Shown here piece by piece: positions 1 to 9,960 of a stretch of DNA of 64,000 nucleotides; within the stretch, counting starts at the first letter, position 1, and every line of letters starts with the position of its first letter. The notes beneath the pieces were generated by a model that saw only the letters and a program-made list of their open reading frames with translations, made no database searches and had not been told where the DNA came from. The position numbers and the translations under genes are program-made. Source of the DNA: Kingdonia uniflora. Lineage: Eukaryota; Streptophyta; Magnoliopsida; Ranunculales; Circaeasteraceae. Location of the stretch: NCBI GenBank assembly GCA_014058105.1, contig JACGCM010001752.1, forward strand, positions 682,001 to 746,000. Reading direction: 5' to 3'.

Positions 1-483
1 CACACAGTGCTAGTTGTCTCTTTATTCTAAGTAAGAAGAGGCATTGCAATCACTGAAAAAATGAAACGCAAAACATGTACTTCCTTCTTTTGTTATAAGT
101 TCTACCAATCCTTTCAACTTGTATGGGCAACCATTTCATTTTAACATTTCTCCAGTTCAGAGGTTACATTGAATATTACTTTAAAATAGTAAAAGCATTA
201 TAACATAAAATCTTAATTAAAAGTATGGGAATTCACTTCATGGTGGTTGCTTGGAAGTTTTGAGATCAATCTTGCAAGATTTCATGGTTCTAATGATGTA
301 TTCAAATCTATAACTTCATCCAGTCCATAGTTTTTTGAACAAAATCATTGATATTGAGTGAGAACAAACTTTAGTAAATCATATCTGCTTATGTATAACA
401 TCGCAAAAACAAATGAATAAAAGCAAATAAGTAATATTAACTGATCCAAAACTTGGCCATGGATTTATATGAGGGTGGGCAAG
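1..483. other. Unassigned AT-rich flank
   Basis: I see no gene, RNA or repeat here. It is the 3' flank of the ABCF3-like fragment that follows. Confidence 0.5.
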
Positions 484-765
484 TTAAGAGGATTTGTGTA
501 GCACCTTGTAATCCTGAAAATTTCCATCCAACAACTTCGACTTTGCCTTTTAAAACGGCCTACAACTCACCAACACTACCATATATTAGATGCTCGCTGT
601 GACTTACCATAAGCACGCCGCCTTGGAAAAGAATGGGGCCTTGGATAAGCGCCTTCACATCATCTAAATCAAGATTACATAGCCCATCAAGAAAACTAAT
701 GTATGGCTTTTTGAATGTTATATCTTTGCAAACGCAACTATGCTTTTGCGACAACCTGAAGGACA
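484..765 (-). pseudogene. ABCF3/GCN20-like ABC protein, C-terminal fragment
   Basis: This resembles the last part of the second nucleotide-binding domain of plant ABCF3 (GCN3) proteins, cytosolic ABC ATPases without membrane segments that act in translation and stress signalling. Read on the minus strand, it shows a signature-like run (SGCRKSIVAFAKI, for SGGQKSRVAFAKI), then TFKKP, a Walker B-like NLDLD, then ALIQGPILFQG and a switch region MVSHSEHLI. A short tail GNFQDYKVLHKSS ends in TAA at 484-486. The frame shifts after AKI and again before the tail. A TAG at 560-562 replaces a usually conserved Trp. Nothing upstream of about 765 matches the rest of the roughly 700-residue family. It is a dead fragment; the family call is from recognition of the motifs. 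Confidence 0.8.
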
Positions 766-1901
766 CCAATTTACGATGGTAATCACGCAAAAATCTGTGG
801 TTGAAAAGAAAAACTACTGGCGAATAAACTATTGACGAATAACTTATAAAAGTACGGAAAACTAAATACAAATAGAACAGCATTTGATAAATTGGCGAGT
901 GAGTGAGTGAGTGTTGATACCACGACTCCCTCATTTGCAATCCAAAAAATAAGAAAAGGTACAAATTGAATCCATTTAAGAAATTACTTGACCCATATCA
1001 CTGAGGAAGAGATTACATTACCCATATCACTAAGTAAGAGATCCCCAGAGTTGTTGGCTACTCGATAGAGCAAAAACACTATGCCAAACTCTTTTTGTAT
1101 ACCCATTTCACATATAATATCTACGGAGTTGAAATAAAAGACAACACATTGATCTCTTATACAAGAGATTCTAAGAGTTTAACCAGATGATCAGGTATAT
1201 GATCCCTTCTACATGGGTCTTTTAAAATTAGATACTTTAGCAATTCAAAAACCTATACAGATGTTCAATGATCCATGATATAGAAGATCACGATGCCAAT
1301 GCCAGTATATCCCTATAAACATATTTATAAACAATCCAATCAAGAATGGCGGCTTCATATATTCACACATTAAAATAAATGAAAGATACTTCAGCTATAA
1401 TGTATTTAGTAAAAATAGCGATATGAAATTTCTCAAGTCAAAATAGTGGAATTCACATAAGAATATTGGTATAAGAGGTATCACCCTATTTTTGAAAATT
1501 GGCAACTCTTAAGGATCAAACAGGTCAACTCAAGATGGCAGCAGATATCTTCATGAGAACATTAAAGGTCTAAGAAGTATGAGGATCTTAGATCTACTAT
1601 GAAGAAGCTAACACTTGTGCCCATTTTTTCTTCTTCTTCTTATTGCAATGTAATAGAAGAAATCTGTATATCTCCTAATGTTATCCCTCAAGGCCTAACA
1701 GTTTCTTAAGAATGATGCAGAAGAAGACTATACAATAGGGTTTAAATTTTCATTTTATGTCTAATATAGCTGGCTGGGGTCTGCCTCAACCCCAGTTTAC
1801 CTTTAAGAAAAAATGCAACTTTTTTTTATAGCTCACAAGGAAGCACCATGATCAGTCTCTGTGTACTTCATTCAAGTCTGGATTCCTGCAATAGAGTAGA
1901 A
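766..1901. other. Unassigned region
   Basis: AT-rich sequence with many stops in all frames. I see no gene or clear repeat. Confidence 0.4.
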
Positions 1902-2190
1902 TCAGAGGCAAGGAGTGGTGAAGTTGTTTGCAATGTAATTTACCAGAGTAGCAGAATCTGAGGCAATACGAATCTGTGATCTAGCGGCACGACGAGAACA
2001 CTTTATCCAACCTTTTTTGCTCAGAGCACAAACGCACATATCAAAAAGCTCTGGGTGCTCTTCCCATGTCAACAAGGAAGCAAGCTCTGGATTCTTTAAG
2101 AACATTTTGGAAGTTAGGAAACCCGCGATCATCCATGTCTGATAAAGACGTGATTGTTTCCTGATGAACCTGCCATTTTAGGTATCATAA
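1902..2190 (-). other. Exon-like open stretch, unrecognised
   Basis: A 76-codon minus-strand frame (end 1902) contains a protein-like run, [14 protein letters not shown] then ALSKKGWIK, with normal amino-acid composition. The same frame stays open for a few codons upstream of 2132. A second open piece around 2355-2420 ends in WRALLWQ just before a GT, as an exon would. I do not recognise the family. It could be another captured or decayed host gene fragment like its neighbours, or chance. Confidence 0.25.
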
Positions 2191-2517
2191 TATTCAGGCA
2201 TTGAGATCCTCATTGTAGCTAAAGAAATAGCTTTTTTAGCTAACATAGTCCTCCCCATTTTTATGCAAGCTAGCACGAACTAAAACATCAATTGGAGAAC
2301 ATGTCAGATAACAAAAGTAAACTGTAAGAGGAATGATAACAATCAACAAGTACCTGCCAAAGAAGTGCTCGCCAGGATTTACCATTATGATATGACCATG
2401 GGCTGCGAGCATATTACTTTAAAGTTCCATGCAAGTTTCACATCTAACTGCCAGAGCATTAGAAAATATAATGTAAATGCAAGCATACATATATTTTTTA
2501 TACCAAAATAAAAAATA

Positions 2518-2591
2518 CTGGACTAGATGGATTTGAACCATCACTCTCTTAAAGGTTTTGAGCATTCATGCCATTTAGAGCTTATAGTCCA
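2518..2591 (-). other. tRNA-like fold
   Basis: On the minus strand, a 7-base acceptor-like stem (TGGACTA with TAGTCCA) pairs fully. A perfect 5-base T-stem (GATGG with CCATC) encloses a TTCAAAT loop of seven. The length, about 74 bases, fits a tRNA. The D arm and anticodon arm do not pair properly, and I cannot read a believable anticodon. It may be a decayed tRNA, a tRNA-derived SINE piece or a structured tRNA-like RNA. Confidence 0.3.
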
Positions 2592-3019
2592 TAAAACATA
2601 ACAAACTACTCATTTACTCATCCTACACATGTAAACATTTTTTGCATTCATGGTTTAAGATATTACAAGATCAAAGAATGCAACCAAACATAGTCAAGAT
2701 TTTTTTTCTTATAGTAACACAAGACAACCAAAATCCATCTAGCTATGTCTCTTTAACCTCAGATATCTACTTGTAAGTAATTCAATAAGAGAATATCATG
2801 TTACAAAGATCATATAATGTTTTATTTGTAGATAAAATCTCAAGTTGTAAGCTTGTTTGCTTCAAAAATATTTGAAAAAATGATATCTATGATGATGAGA
2901 AAAATTGGAACCGAAATTGTAATGTAATACCTTTTAATTCTTATCTTTCCTGTAATCCTTCTTTTTTTCTTATCCTTTTGGCTTCTCTTGCATCTGTTTA
3001 GATTGATTACGTCCTTTAC

Positions 3020-3101
3020 CTATAAATTTTAGGGTATCAAGTGCAAGATTAGGTGGAAATGCCTCCATGATATCCTTGTCAGCGATTTCCTCCAAGTGTG
3101 T
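3020..3101 (-). other. Exon-like piece, unrecognised
   Basis: An 82-base minus-strand stretch is bounded by a pyrimidine-rich CTTACAG acceptor at its 5' side and an AG|GTAAAG donor at its 3' side. It encodes a run including EEIADKDIMEAFPPN and LDTLKFI. The splice borders and composition look like a real exon. I do not recognise the family, and no neighbouring exons were found with confidence. Confidence 0.35.
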
Positions 3102-4282
3102 CTGTAAGAAAAAAAAATGGATATTAACTTCCGAAAACATGCATGTCAAAATAATAAGAAAAATAATACATACCCATGCATGCTCAAGTGGATTACTAAT
3201 ATAAAGCACCAGGTAACTAATAAATTATAGAAGAAAGAACATAATTAAGATTTTGTTTTTTTGTTTTTTTTTGTTTTCTACTTAGGGTCTCTATTCAAAA
3301 CAAAAGAAGGGGTCCTAATAATCTGCATTTCCTTCTTGCTACCGCAATATTTCTTGTTGACGCCTTTTAAGGCCTAAGTTTTTTTTCAACATTTTCCCTC
3401 AAATCTCAAGGCATATAAACCACCTCTATGCGTTACTTTTGCAAATACTGTTCTTTTCTTTGACAGTTCGATGTTGGATTAAAGTTACTTCTCAAGCTCA
3501 ATATGCTCTTCTCATCTTCATCTCTTTGCTTTCCTCATGATTAACTTATAAACTCGACTTTTACTTGCTAAGATGGCACTAGTTAAAAGTATATGGATAT
3601 CAAATAATATAGAAAAATAAGTTGCTTTGGGTTACTTTTTCATTATAGGTGATAATCAGATTGTAACAATAAATCCAAAAACATCCCAACCAAATTTAGG
3701 GAACATAAACAATATCCGATATATCATTTCTACGGCCTATTTGTTTCTAATACCGCCAAGACTTAGCTCATGTGATATCACCATGTAAAGCATGTGCTAG
3801 TTGTGGTCCGAGTACAATGCATACATGAACGATATGGATGTATATACCCTCTATGTATGCAAGAATATACATAAGAGTTTAGGGCTAAGTGTTTCCTAGG
3901 TGACGTTCTCATTACAAAGAATAGAACGGTTTATGATCATTTCCAAAAACACATATTAAAGACTATATTTCTAGATATTGGTCGCTATGAATAGAGAAAT
4001 TCTGGATCCAAGACCTAAGAGCTCGTCTAAGCATATCTTTTTTTATGGTACAAACAAACCTATACCAATCCTTCATGAGAAAATGGGTACATTATATAAT
4101 TGAACAAACAGAGAACATCAACTAAATGCCTTATTTTTCCTTTTTCTTTTTCTTCCTAAGGGAGAGGATTCAATAAACTCGATAGCATCATTAATAGACC
4201 CACATATCCATGAAAAAGTGATTAAAGTATAATAACTAGACAACATCAACAAAAGAAATGAAGTCCGGACAAAAGACTCGCA
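3102..4282. other. Unassigned region
   Basis: AT-rich DNA with poly-T runs near 3250. I see no gene. A short minus-strand frame at 4118-4282 runs on from the CDC48-like fragment but does not match CDC48, so it is probably read-through into intron-like DNA. Confidence 0.4.
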
Positions 4283-4508
4283 TTTCAAGTATACATCGAA
4301 CAAGTTCTAACCACGCCTTCAATGGTATCATTCACAGGAAAAATGAACTCACGCTTTCCATATTTGACATTAGGGCATTGGTGTACCAATACAACATCAC
4401 CTAGTATAACTCTAAGGTAGGAACAAACAACCTTGTCATCCTGATCTTTGGTTCGTCACATGTTTCATTAGCGAGAGCAATGCAGATTGTATCCTTCCTC
4501 TTCTTGCC
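4283..4508 (-). pseudogene. CDC48-like N-domain fragment
   Basis: Minus-strand pieces match the N-terminal substrate-binding domain of CDC48/p97, the AAA ATPase that extracts ubiquitinated proteins. The order is [20 protein letters not shown], then [17 protein letters not shown], then LFDVYLK. The piece starts just after a TTGTTCAG acceptor, where I recall plant CDC48 genes having an exon border. Single-base frameshifts follow KIRM and precede LFDVYLK, so it cannot be translated as one protein. The match stops at 4283, and none of the ATPase domains follow within the region. It lies on the same strand as the ABCF3-like and reductase-like fragments. Confidence 0.85.
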
Positions 4509-5886
4509 CTGAACAACACATAATATAATATAAGCCAAACAATGCATCCTAATTAAGAGTTAGGACTCATCAAAAAATTGTATGAAACAGCTAGTCATCA
4601 AACATAGGTTTTTCCTCTAGCCTCTCAAATTTTTTCACTCAAATAATCAATTGTGTTATTACATTTTTCATTTCATCTCTTTTCCACTTCATTTTTAGTG
4701 GGTTCGAATAGTCTTTCCAAATAACCACGTGCAACTAACATAATGGAGCTCAATGGGACCAAGTAAAAGATGGAGAAATAGTACACCACAATGATTAGGA
4801 AGCTAAGTTCATCATAAAACATGTAGAGACACAAAATAACCTGGTCAGTCATATATGCTCCTATAATTCAAATAGGGGGAAAAGTAAAAGTACATTATAT
4901 GAAGTTCCCTTTGAGTGTACGAAACTAAGAAACAAGAACCACCACCGCCATTGACAACCATGAAGAGGATGAGGTCACCAGAAAGAGTATGCATAAGAAC
5001 AACCTTAAATAATTAATGCAAAATAATACATTCCACTTATAGCACATGACGTCAGTTCAACCTAAAGTATACTTGTACACAAACTATTAACAAACTACTC
5101 AACTATCACCCAAAAGATAACTGAAAAGCTAATTCTTACAATTGACGCCCTAGTCCTTTACCTATCATTTTTTGAGATATGTTTTTTCTCTTTGTAAGGT
5201 ACCGTTAGCCTGAGCAAGTATTTTAGGCTTTGATTTAGGTAAAACAAATATCTTATCAAAAATAATAAATTTTAAAGCTAAGCATTTCAACTCCGAGGTC
5301 TACTTACCATGAACCTATCTACTGGCAGTTGGACATTTCCAAAATTGGCTTTGTTCATTGTAGTGATTCGAATTAAAATTTTTAATTTTCTATTGCAGAG
5401 CTATCACCTTATACTCGAATATATCCCCGAGCAACTGCAACAATGCCTGGTCGATGTCTGAGTGCTCCCTGAGTGATGCTTTCACCCTAGAGGATGCCTG
5501 AGTGGGTGAATCAACTCTATAACTAAGTCCTACATATTTCTTATATAAGAAAACTGTTCTAAAGGAAGTCAGAGTTTTATTACTTTTATACCGCATTCAT
5601 TATTTTAAATTAAACCCCATAAGGATTAGTCCACAACCCCTTATGTTCCTTAAGTTGTAAAATCTCTATAATACACGTACTTATAAATAGGTTTTTGCTT
5701 TGGACTATTAAATACTAACTAATCCTAATACAATATGTAAAAAATAGATACCCGATTCGGCGAATCTCAATTTCTCAAATAAAATAACATACACCTACAT
5801 ACCACTTCGCTATCAAAAAACTCAATTTGCAACTCTAACATTTTTTACTATTTAGTAAACATAGAAGAAGTAGAGTATAAATAGAA
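4509..5886. other. Unassigned region
   Basis: No gene is recognised. A minus-strand frame at 5390-5596 ends in a run SLREHSDIDQALLQLLGDI that looks protein-like, but I cannot assign it. Its DNA has several CTCAGGCA-like repeats, so it may be chance. Confidence 0.4.
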
Positions 5887-6250
5887 TAGTAATGTACATG
5901 TGAATAGGGAATTTGGGGAAGAGATTGGAGACTATTTGGGCAAAGTCGTGGAATTGATAGATTCCATTTGTACAAGGGTGTCTATATCTCCTAGAAGCTG
6001 ATGGGATCTCGAAGAGAAAAACATGGGCACTAGCTATGTCTTTCACATGCACTGCCCCAAGCCAATGGTACTCCAGGGTATCCCTAGATTCTTAAAGTAG
6101 CTGTTGCAAAATAGTACAGTGTGCATTCAGTGAAAGCTGGAGGAGTGGCCCCAAACATGTAGCTGGATGGATATATATACATACCATGTTTTTCAGCATA
6201 ATCCCATGTCGATTTCCGAGCCAGTGTTTTTAAAATTTGATACCATTTAT
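5887..6250 (-). pseudogene. Cinnamoyl-CoA reductase-like (SDR family) fragment
   Basis: Plant cinnamoyl-CoA/dihydroflavonol reductase-like enzymes are NADPH-dependent short-chain reductases. In minus-strand order the fragment shows KWYQILKTLARKSTWDYAEK, covering the YxxxK catalytic region with the Tyr kept and Lys at the expected spacing. Next, in a shifted frame, come IHPATCLGPLL and ILQQLL. Then, in another frame, come EYHWLGAVHVKDIASAHVFLFE and CTNGIYQFHDFAQIVSNLFP, ending near an intron-like GT. At least two frameshifts separate these blocks. The N-terminal NAD(P)-binding half and the last exon are missing. It is a dead partial copy; the exact substrate class is not decidable. Confidence 0.8.
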
Positions 6251-8368
6251 GTTTGGAAAAATGAGAAGTCAAATGAACTCTGCCTTTGGTGTCAAATATA
6301 AAGATATTATACCATAAAAATATGCAGAAGTTACTAACCATCCATTTAAGCATTGAATTGCTACAACAGTTTCTCCTTCAACAAAGTGTAGTGGCATCCT
6401 CCTGTTCCCCTTATTTTAAATTTCCTTTTCAATCTGAATCCAGAACTCTAACAAAATTTCAATTAAAAAAAAAACAAAAATAACAGCTTGGGTGTTACCT
6501 ATGACGAACCTTGATAATTACTCGATCCGTGACGATAAATGGAAATAGAACGCCTCTTCCATGTAAAATATCCATGGAAAGTGAATGACCATGACTGGAC
6601 GTATCCTGCATGTAAAAGGAAGTAAATACAACCAAACCATATATGAATCCAACAAAACTATTTTATTTGGATCTGGCGGCAGTGAGTAGAGTATAGATAA
6701 TGAACAAGGGGAACCTGATTAGATCTTTCTTTTCTTCTTTTGGATACTCGGTGACTACAATTTTCTTCCCGGCAAAATGTCTCAACAGCAGAACGAAGTG
6801 TTATACAAGTATAGGGTAAAATTTTGAACTAAGTTGTACAGGTCAAAATCGTAATGAAAAACAAAAGTTTGCATTTTATCATGAAACATTAAGAATTTGA
6901 TAAAATTTAAAAGTAGCTCCATACATAATGAAGAACTCAATCTTCTTTGCAAAATACATAAATTAATGTAGACTTGTAGAGATTTAGTTCCACCACGTCC
7001 TCTGAAACTGAACGTCAACATGTATAACAGGCTTTCTTCACGTGCACCAAAAAGATAAAGTTAGCCAACCATATCTAAATATTAAATGCCATATATGTGC
7101 AATATTGACACACCTACAGTTATTCCATTGTGTCAAATGTCTTATGTCAGAGTTGTTAGTTATAAGAAGCCAGGTATTTAAAGATATAACTTATGATAGG
7201 GCATAAGCTGCAGTTTTCCAGCCACACGATGGAGCATTACATCTCAAACAAAAAGAACAAGAGACCTCAATGACACTACCGTTAGCCTAAATGAAAATGA
7301 AAATACTAATGAGAACCCACCATCATGGTAACATGTTGCATTCCCCCCCCCCCCACTGCTAAAGGAGTATCCACAGGGAAATATCATAGCATCTTTCATG
7401 AAAGTTTCTCTGTTAAACCAGTTTACTACAATGAAAACAATGAGGAAAAATTAGTGATAGGATTTTATTAATTTAATAGTTACTAAAAGAAAGGATTGGT
7501 AGTATTAACTATAACTATTAATCATATAGGCCGACCGTAATTTACTTGTAGAAATATTTGGTATATATGTAACAAAATGCTTTCATTGATTATGTAAGAT
7601 ACATGTTTTGGTAGTAACTATTTTTCACTTCTTTGCACCATGGACTTGGATATACTTGGAAAGTCTCCGTTATTCTTCCAATGTCCATGCACCTTTAACA
7701 GTTTTGTAGTAACAAACTTAGTATTCTTTAGTAAAACACACAAATAGCTGAGTAATCTAATCATGTTGCAGAGTCAAGGCTATATTTTTCTTCCATATAC
7801 TACATCATTTTTCTTACAAGTAATCTCGCTTCAACTAGAGACTCAAAATCTATTTACTTTGCTTATAATTATACTTTGTAGTTTGTAAGGGCAATACTAT
7901 ATTTTTTGATCAAATAAATGACATGTAATAGTTCTATCAATACAAACTAAAACTACCTAAGATTAAACCCCTTACATCAGCAAGGAAAAAAGGATCATAC
8001 TAACTCATTGACAAAAACAGAATCATAAACCTCCAAACAACAACTACTAATAAGAGTCTATAGAAAACACAAAGCACAGGATCATACTAAACCTCAAGTT
8101 ACACTCAGAGCAAAATTTAGAGAATCCCCAAATCAACTACAAAATAATAATCCCCAAATTATCAACAAAAAAATAAATATAAATGTGATAAATACCTCGA
8201 ATTCGATGGATTCAATTCGATTTGCAAGTTGCCATCTACAATTAAGTTTCCAATTGCTTCATTAAACCATGTGCCTTCTCTCACAACAAAATCAAGTAAG
8301 AAATAGGGAAAGATATAAATGTAGTTTCTGAATTAGAGAGAAGCTAAGACCAAATTTGAACCTAATAT
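6251..8368. other. Unassigned AT-rich region
   Basis: No gene is recognised. It contains a poly-C run near 7345-7356. A short minus-strand open piece at 6500-6605 is not assignable. Confidence 0.4.
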
Positions 8369-8376
8369 GTGAGAGA

Positions 8377-8426
<50 letters not shown>

Positions 8427-8462
8427 AGAGAGAGAGAGAAAAGATAGAGATAGAGAGAGAGA
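8369..8462 (+). repeat. GA/GAAA microsatellite
   Basis: An almost unbroken (GA)n run to about 8420 is followed by impure GA/GATA repeats. The open frame over it encodes only Arg-Glu repeats and is not a gene. Confidence 0.95.
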
Positions 8463-9345
8463 TGGTAGTTAAGGGTTTGGTTACAGAACAACTAATCTTC
8501 TTCTTCTTTCGTATTGTGAAATCAAAAAATTTGCCACCATCTGAAGAAATCTGAAACAGTGAAGTAAAGCTTTAGACTGGAGAATTGTTCAAGGACTGAA
8601 GAAGGGGAGAAGCTTTAACCTGGAGAATTGGTTAGAAACCTTACAAGGATTGAGTAGGGAAGATTGAGAGGAGGTATTCGGACTTAAGGTTTGGATCGTG
8701 ATATGGAGAGGGAGAGAGTAGTGATGAACATATCGAATTTTGCCATATGATTTGGCTTTAAAGCTAAAAGCAAGTGTTGGTTGACTGAAAATATAGGCTA
8801 AATCGGCAGATAATTTGGCAGTTTTAAACTTTGAACTAATTTTGAAATTTCTTGTGGGATCCGACGGCTGGGACTTAATTTTAAAGCATACGAAAGAACC
8901 GAGCGGCCTAAATAATCCTTGACTCGCGAGAGATGGGTAACGAACGGCTTGGATTGAGAAATGGTTGATGAGTTATTGCTTTAGGTGTATAGATGGATGG
9001 GGGAAAAGTACTTTTTGACGTCAGCTGAGATAAGCGTTCGTATGATTGTTCGCGTGTAATCGCTTAATTTTTCCCTCGCTAGATTTTAAACACTATATGC
9101 ACTTTGTAAAGGGAAAGTATGTAAAAACCTATCTTCTGTTTTTATCTCTCTATTCCATTCCCTCCCCCCTCCTCTCTCAATCGATTTGCTTTTTATTTTT
9201 CTCTCTTTTTCAACAACTCTGCAAATCCTTTCTTCTTTCTCCAAATTATCTTACAAAACAGCCAAATAAATCACTCCCATTTCGCCATTTTAGATACCTC
9301 AAAAGCTTTGAAACAACGTTGAATCCTCGAAGAACTCTTTCTATC
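8463..9345 (+). promoter_or_regulatory. Probable promoter and 5' leader of the hydrolase-like gene
   Basis: This is the flank upstream of the first coding exon. From about 9130 it becomes strongly pyrimidine-rich (TCTCTC and CCTCCCCCC runs to about 9245), as in many plant 5' leaders. I see no convincing TATA box. An open frame runs through the leader from about 9046 but starts without a good ATG and has biased composition. Confidence 0.4.
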
Positions 9346-9448
9346 ATGGCTAGTAATAGTGGGGATTTTGTCAAGGGGAATGTTCTCCCTAATAGGGTTG
9401 TTGTGATCACTCTTGATCGACCCAATGTTCTTAATGCCATGATTATAG
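9346..9448 (+). CDS. 3-hydroxyisobutyryl-CoA hydrolase-like protein, exon 1
   Basis: Exon 1 encodes [17 protein letters not shown] and [15 protein letters not shown]. This is the start of the crotonase fold in plant 3-hydroxyisobutyryl-CoA hydrolase-like proteins, which hydrolyse a CoA thioester in mitochondrial or peroxisomal valine breakdown. The ATG has A at -3 and G at +4 and follows a CT-rich leader. The exon ends in phase 1 at AG|GTATTC. The family continues for several hundred residues with the CoA-pocket and catalytic Glu/Asp region, none of which is seen here. The downstream intron is invaded by retrotransposons from 9819 to the window end. The gene may have a giant intron or may be broken. 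An in-frame leader extension could add a transit peptide, but I cannot support it. Confidence 0.7.
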
Positions 9449-9818
9449 GTATTCATTTTCTCGCCATTTGATGTTATTTTGTTACCTATTTTTATTATAT
9501 TTGTTGAGGTTTAGTAGCCTTGATTGAATTGGGAGTCTGGGCCTGTTTGGATCAAGTACATTAAAAGTTCCTAGTTTGTATAATGTATATGAAAAAGTGG
9601 GAGTAAGTAAGTGATAGTAGATGTCCATTGATTCATGAAAATTAAACGAGAATTCTTGTATGCTGTGTTTTACAACCTGATACATTTGTGTATGGGTACT
9701 TGTTAATCCCATTTTCATTAAGCTCGTCTCCTTGTATTGTCTGACCCGTGTGCATGAGATGAGTGTATAACGATATTATTAGTTTATATATAATACAACT
9801 TTTAGTAGACTTTGGTAG
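9449..9818 (+). other. Remnant of host intron 1
   Basis: AT-rich non-coding DNA between the exon 1 donor and the first base of E2. It ends in GGTAG, the likely target-site duplication of E2, whose partner lies outside the window. Confidence 0.6.
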
Positions 9819-9960
9819 TGTAGGGACCTGTCCCTCGAGCTCTGATAAACTCAGATTGATTCAATACCAGACTCACGCAATATACACGTGGTATACACCA
9901 TCAACAATGACACCTAGACTGCAAACTATAGAAGAACGTGGCTCGAGTACTCCAATTAAA
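9819..9960 (+). repeat. E2 5' LTR, upstream part
   Basis: This starts TGTAGGGACC directly after GGTAG and runs to the E1 insertion site. The rest of the LTR resumes at 19686. The start is inferred from TG and the host flank, since the partner LTR is not in the window. Confidence 0.65.
9956..9960. repeat. E1 target-site duplication (left)
   Basis: TTAAA abuts the left LTR and is repeated at 19681-19685 after the right LTR. Confidence 0.9.

Noticed and set aside
4118..4282. ORF continuing from the CDC48-like fragment
   Set aside because: After LFDVYLK it no longer matches CDC48; it is read-through.
5390..5596. Minus-strand ORF with SLREHSDIDQALLQLLGDI
   Set aside because: Protein-like, but not recognised and without clear splice borders; too weak to call a gene.
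8369..8554. ORF of Arg-Glu repeats
   Set aside because: It is the translation of a GA microsatellite.
9046..9345. In-frame extension upstream of the hydrolase exon
   Set aside because: It begins at a non-ATG codon, runs through a CT-rich leader and does not resemble a transit peptide I can support.
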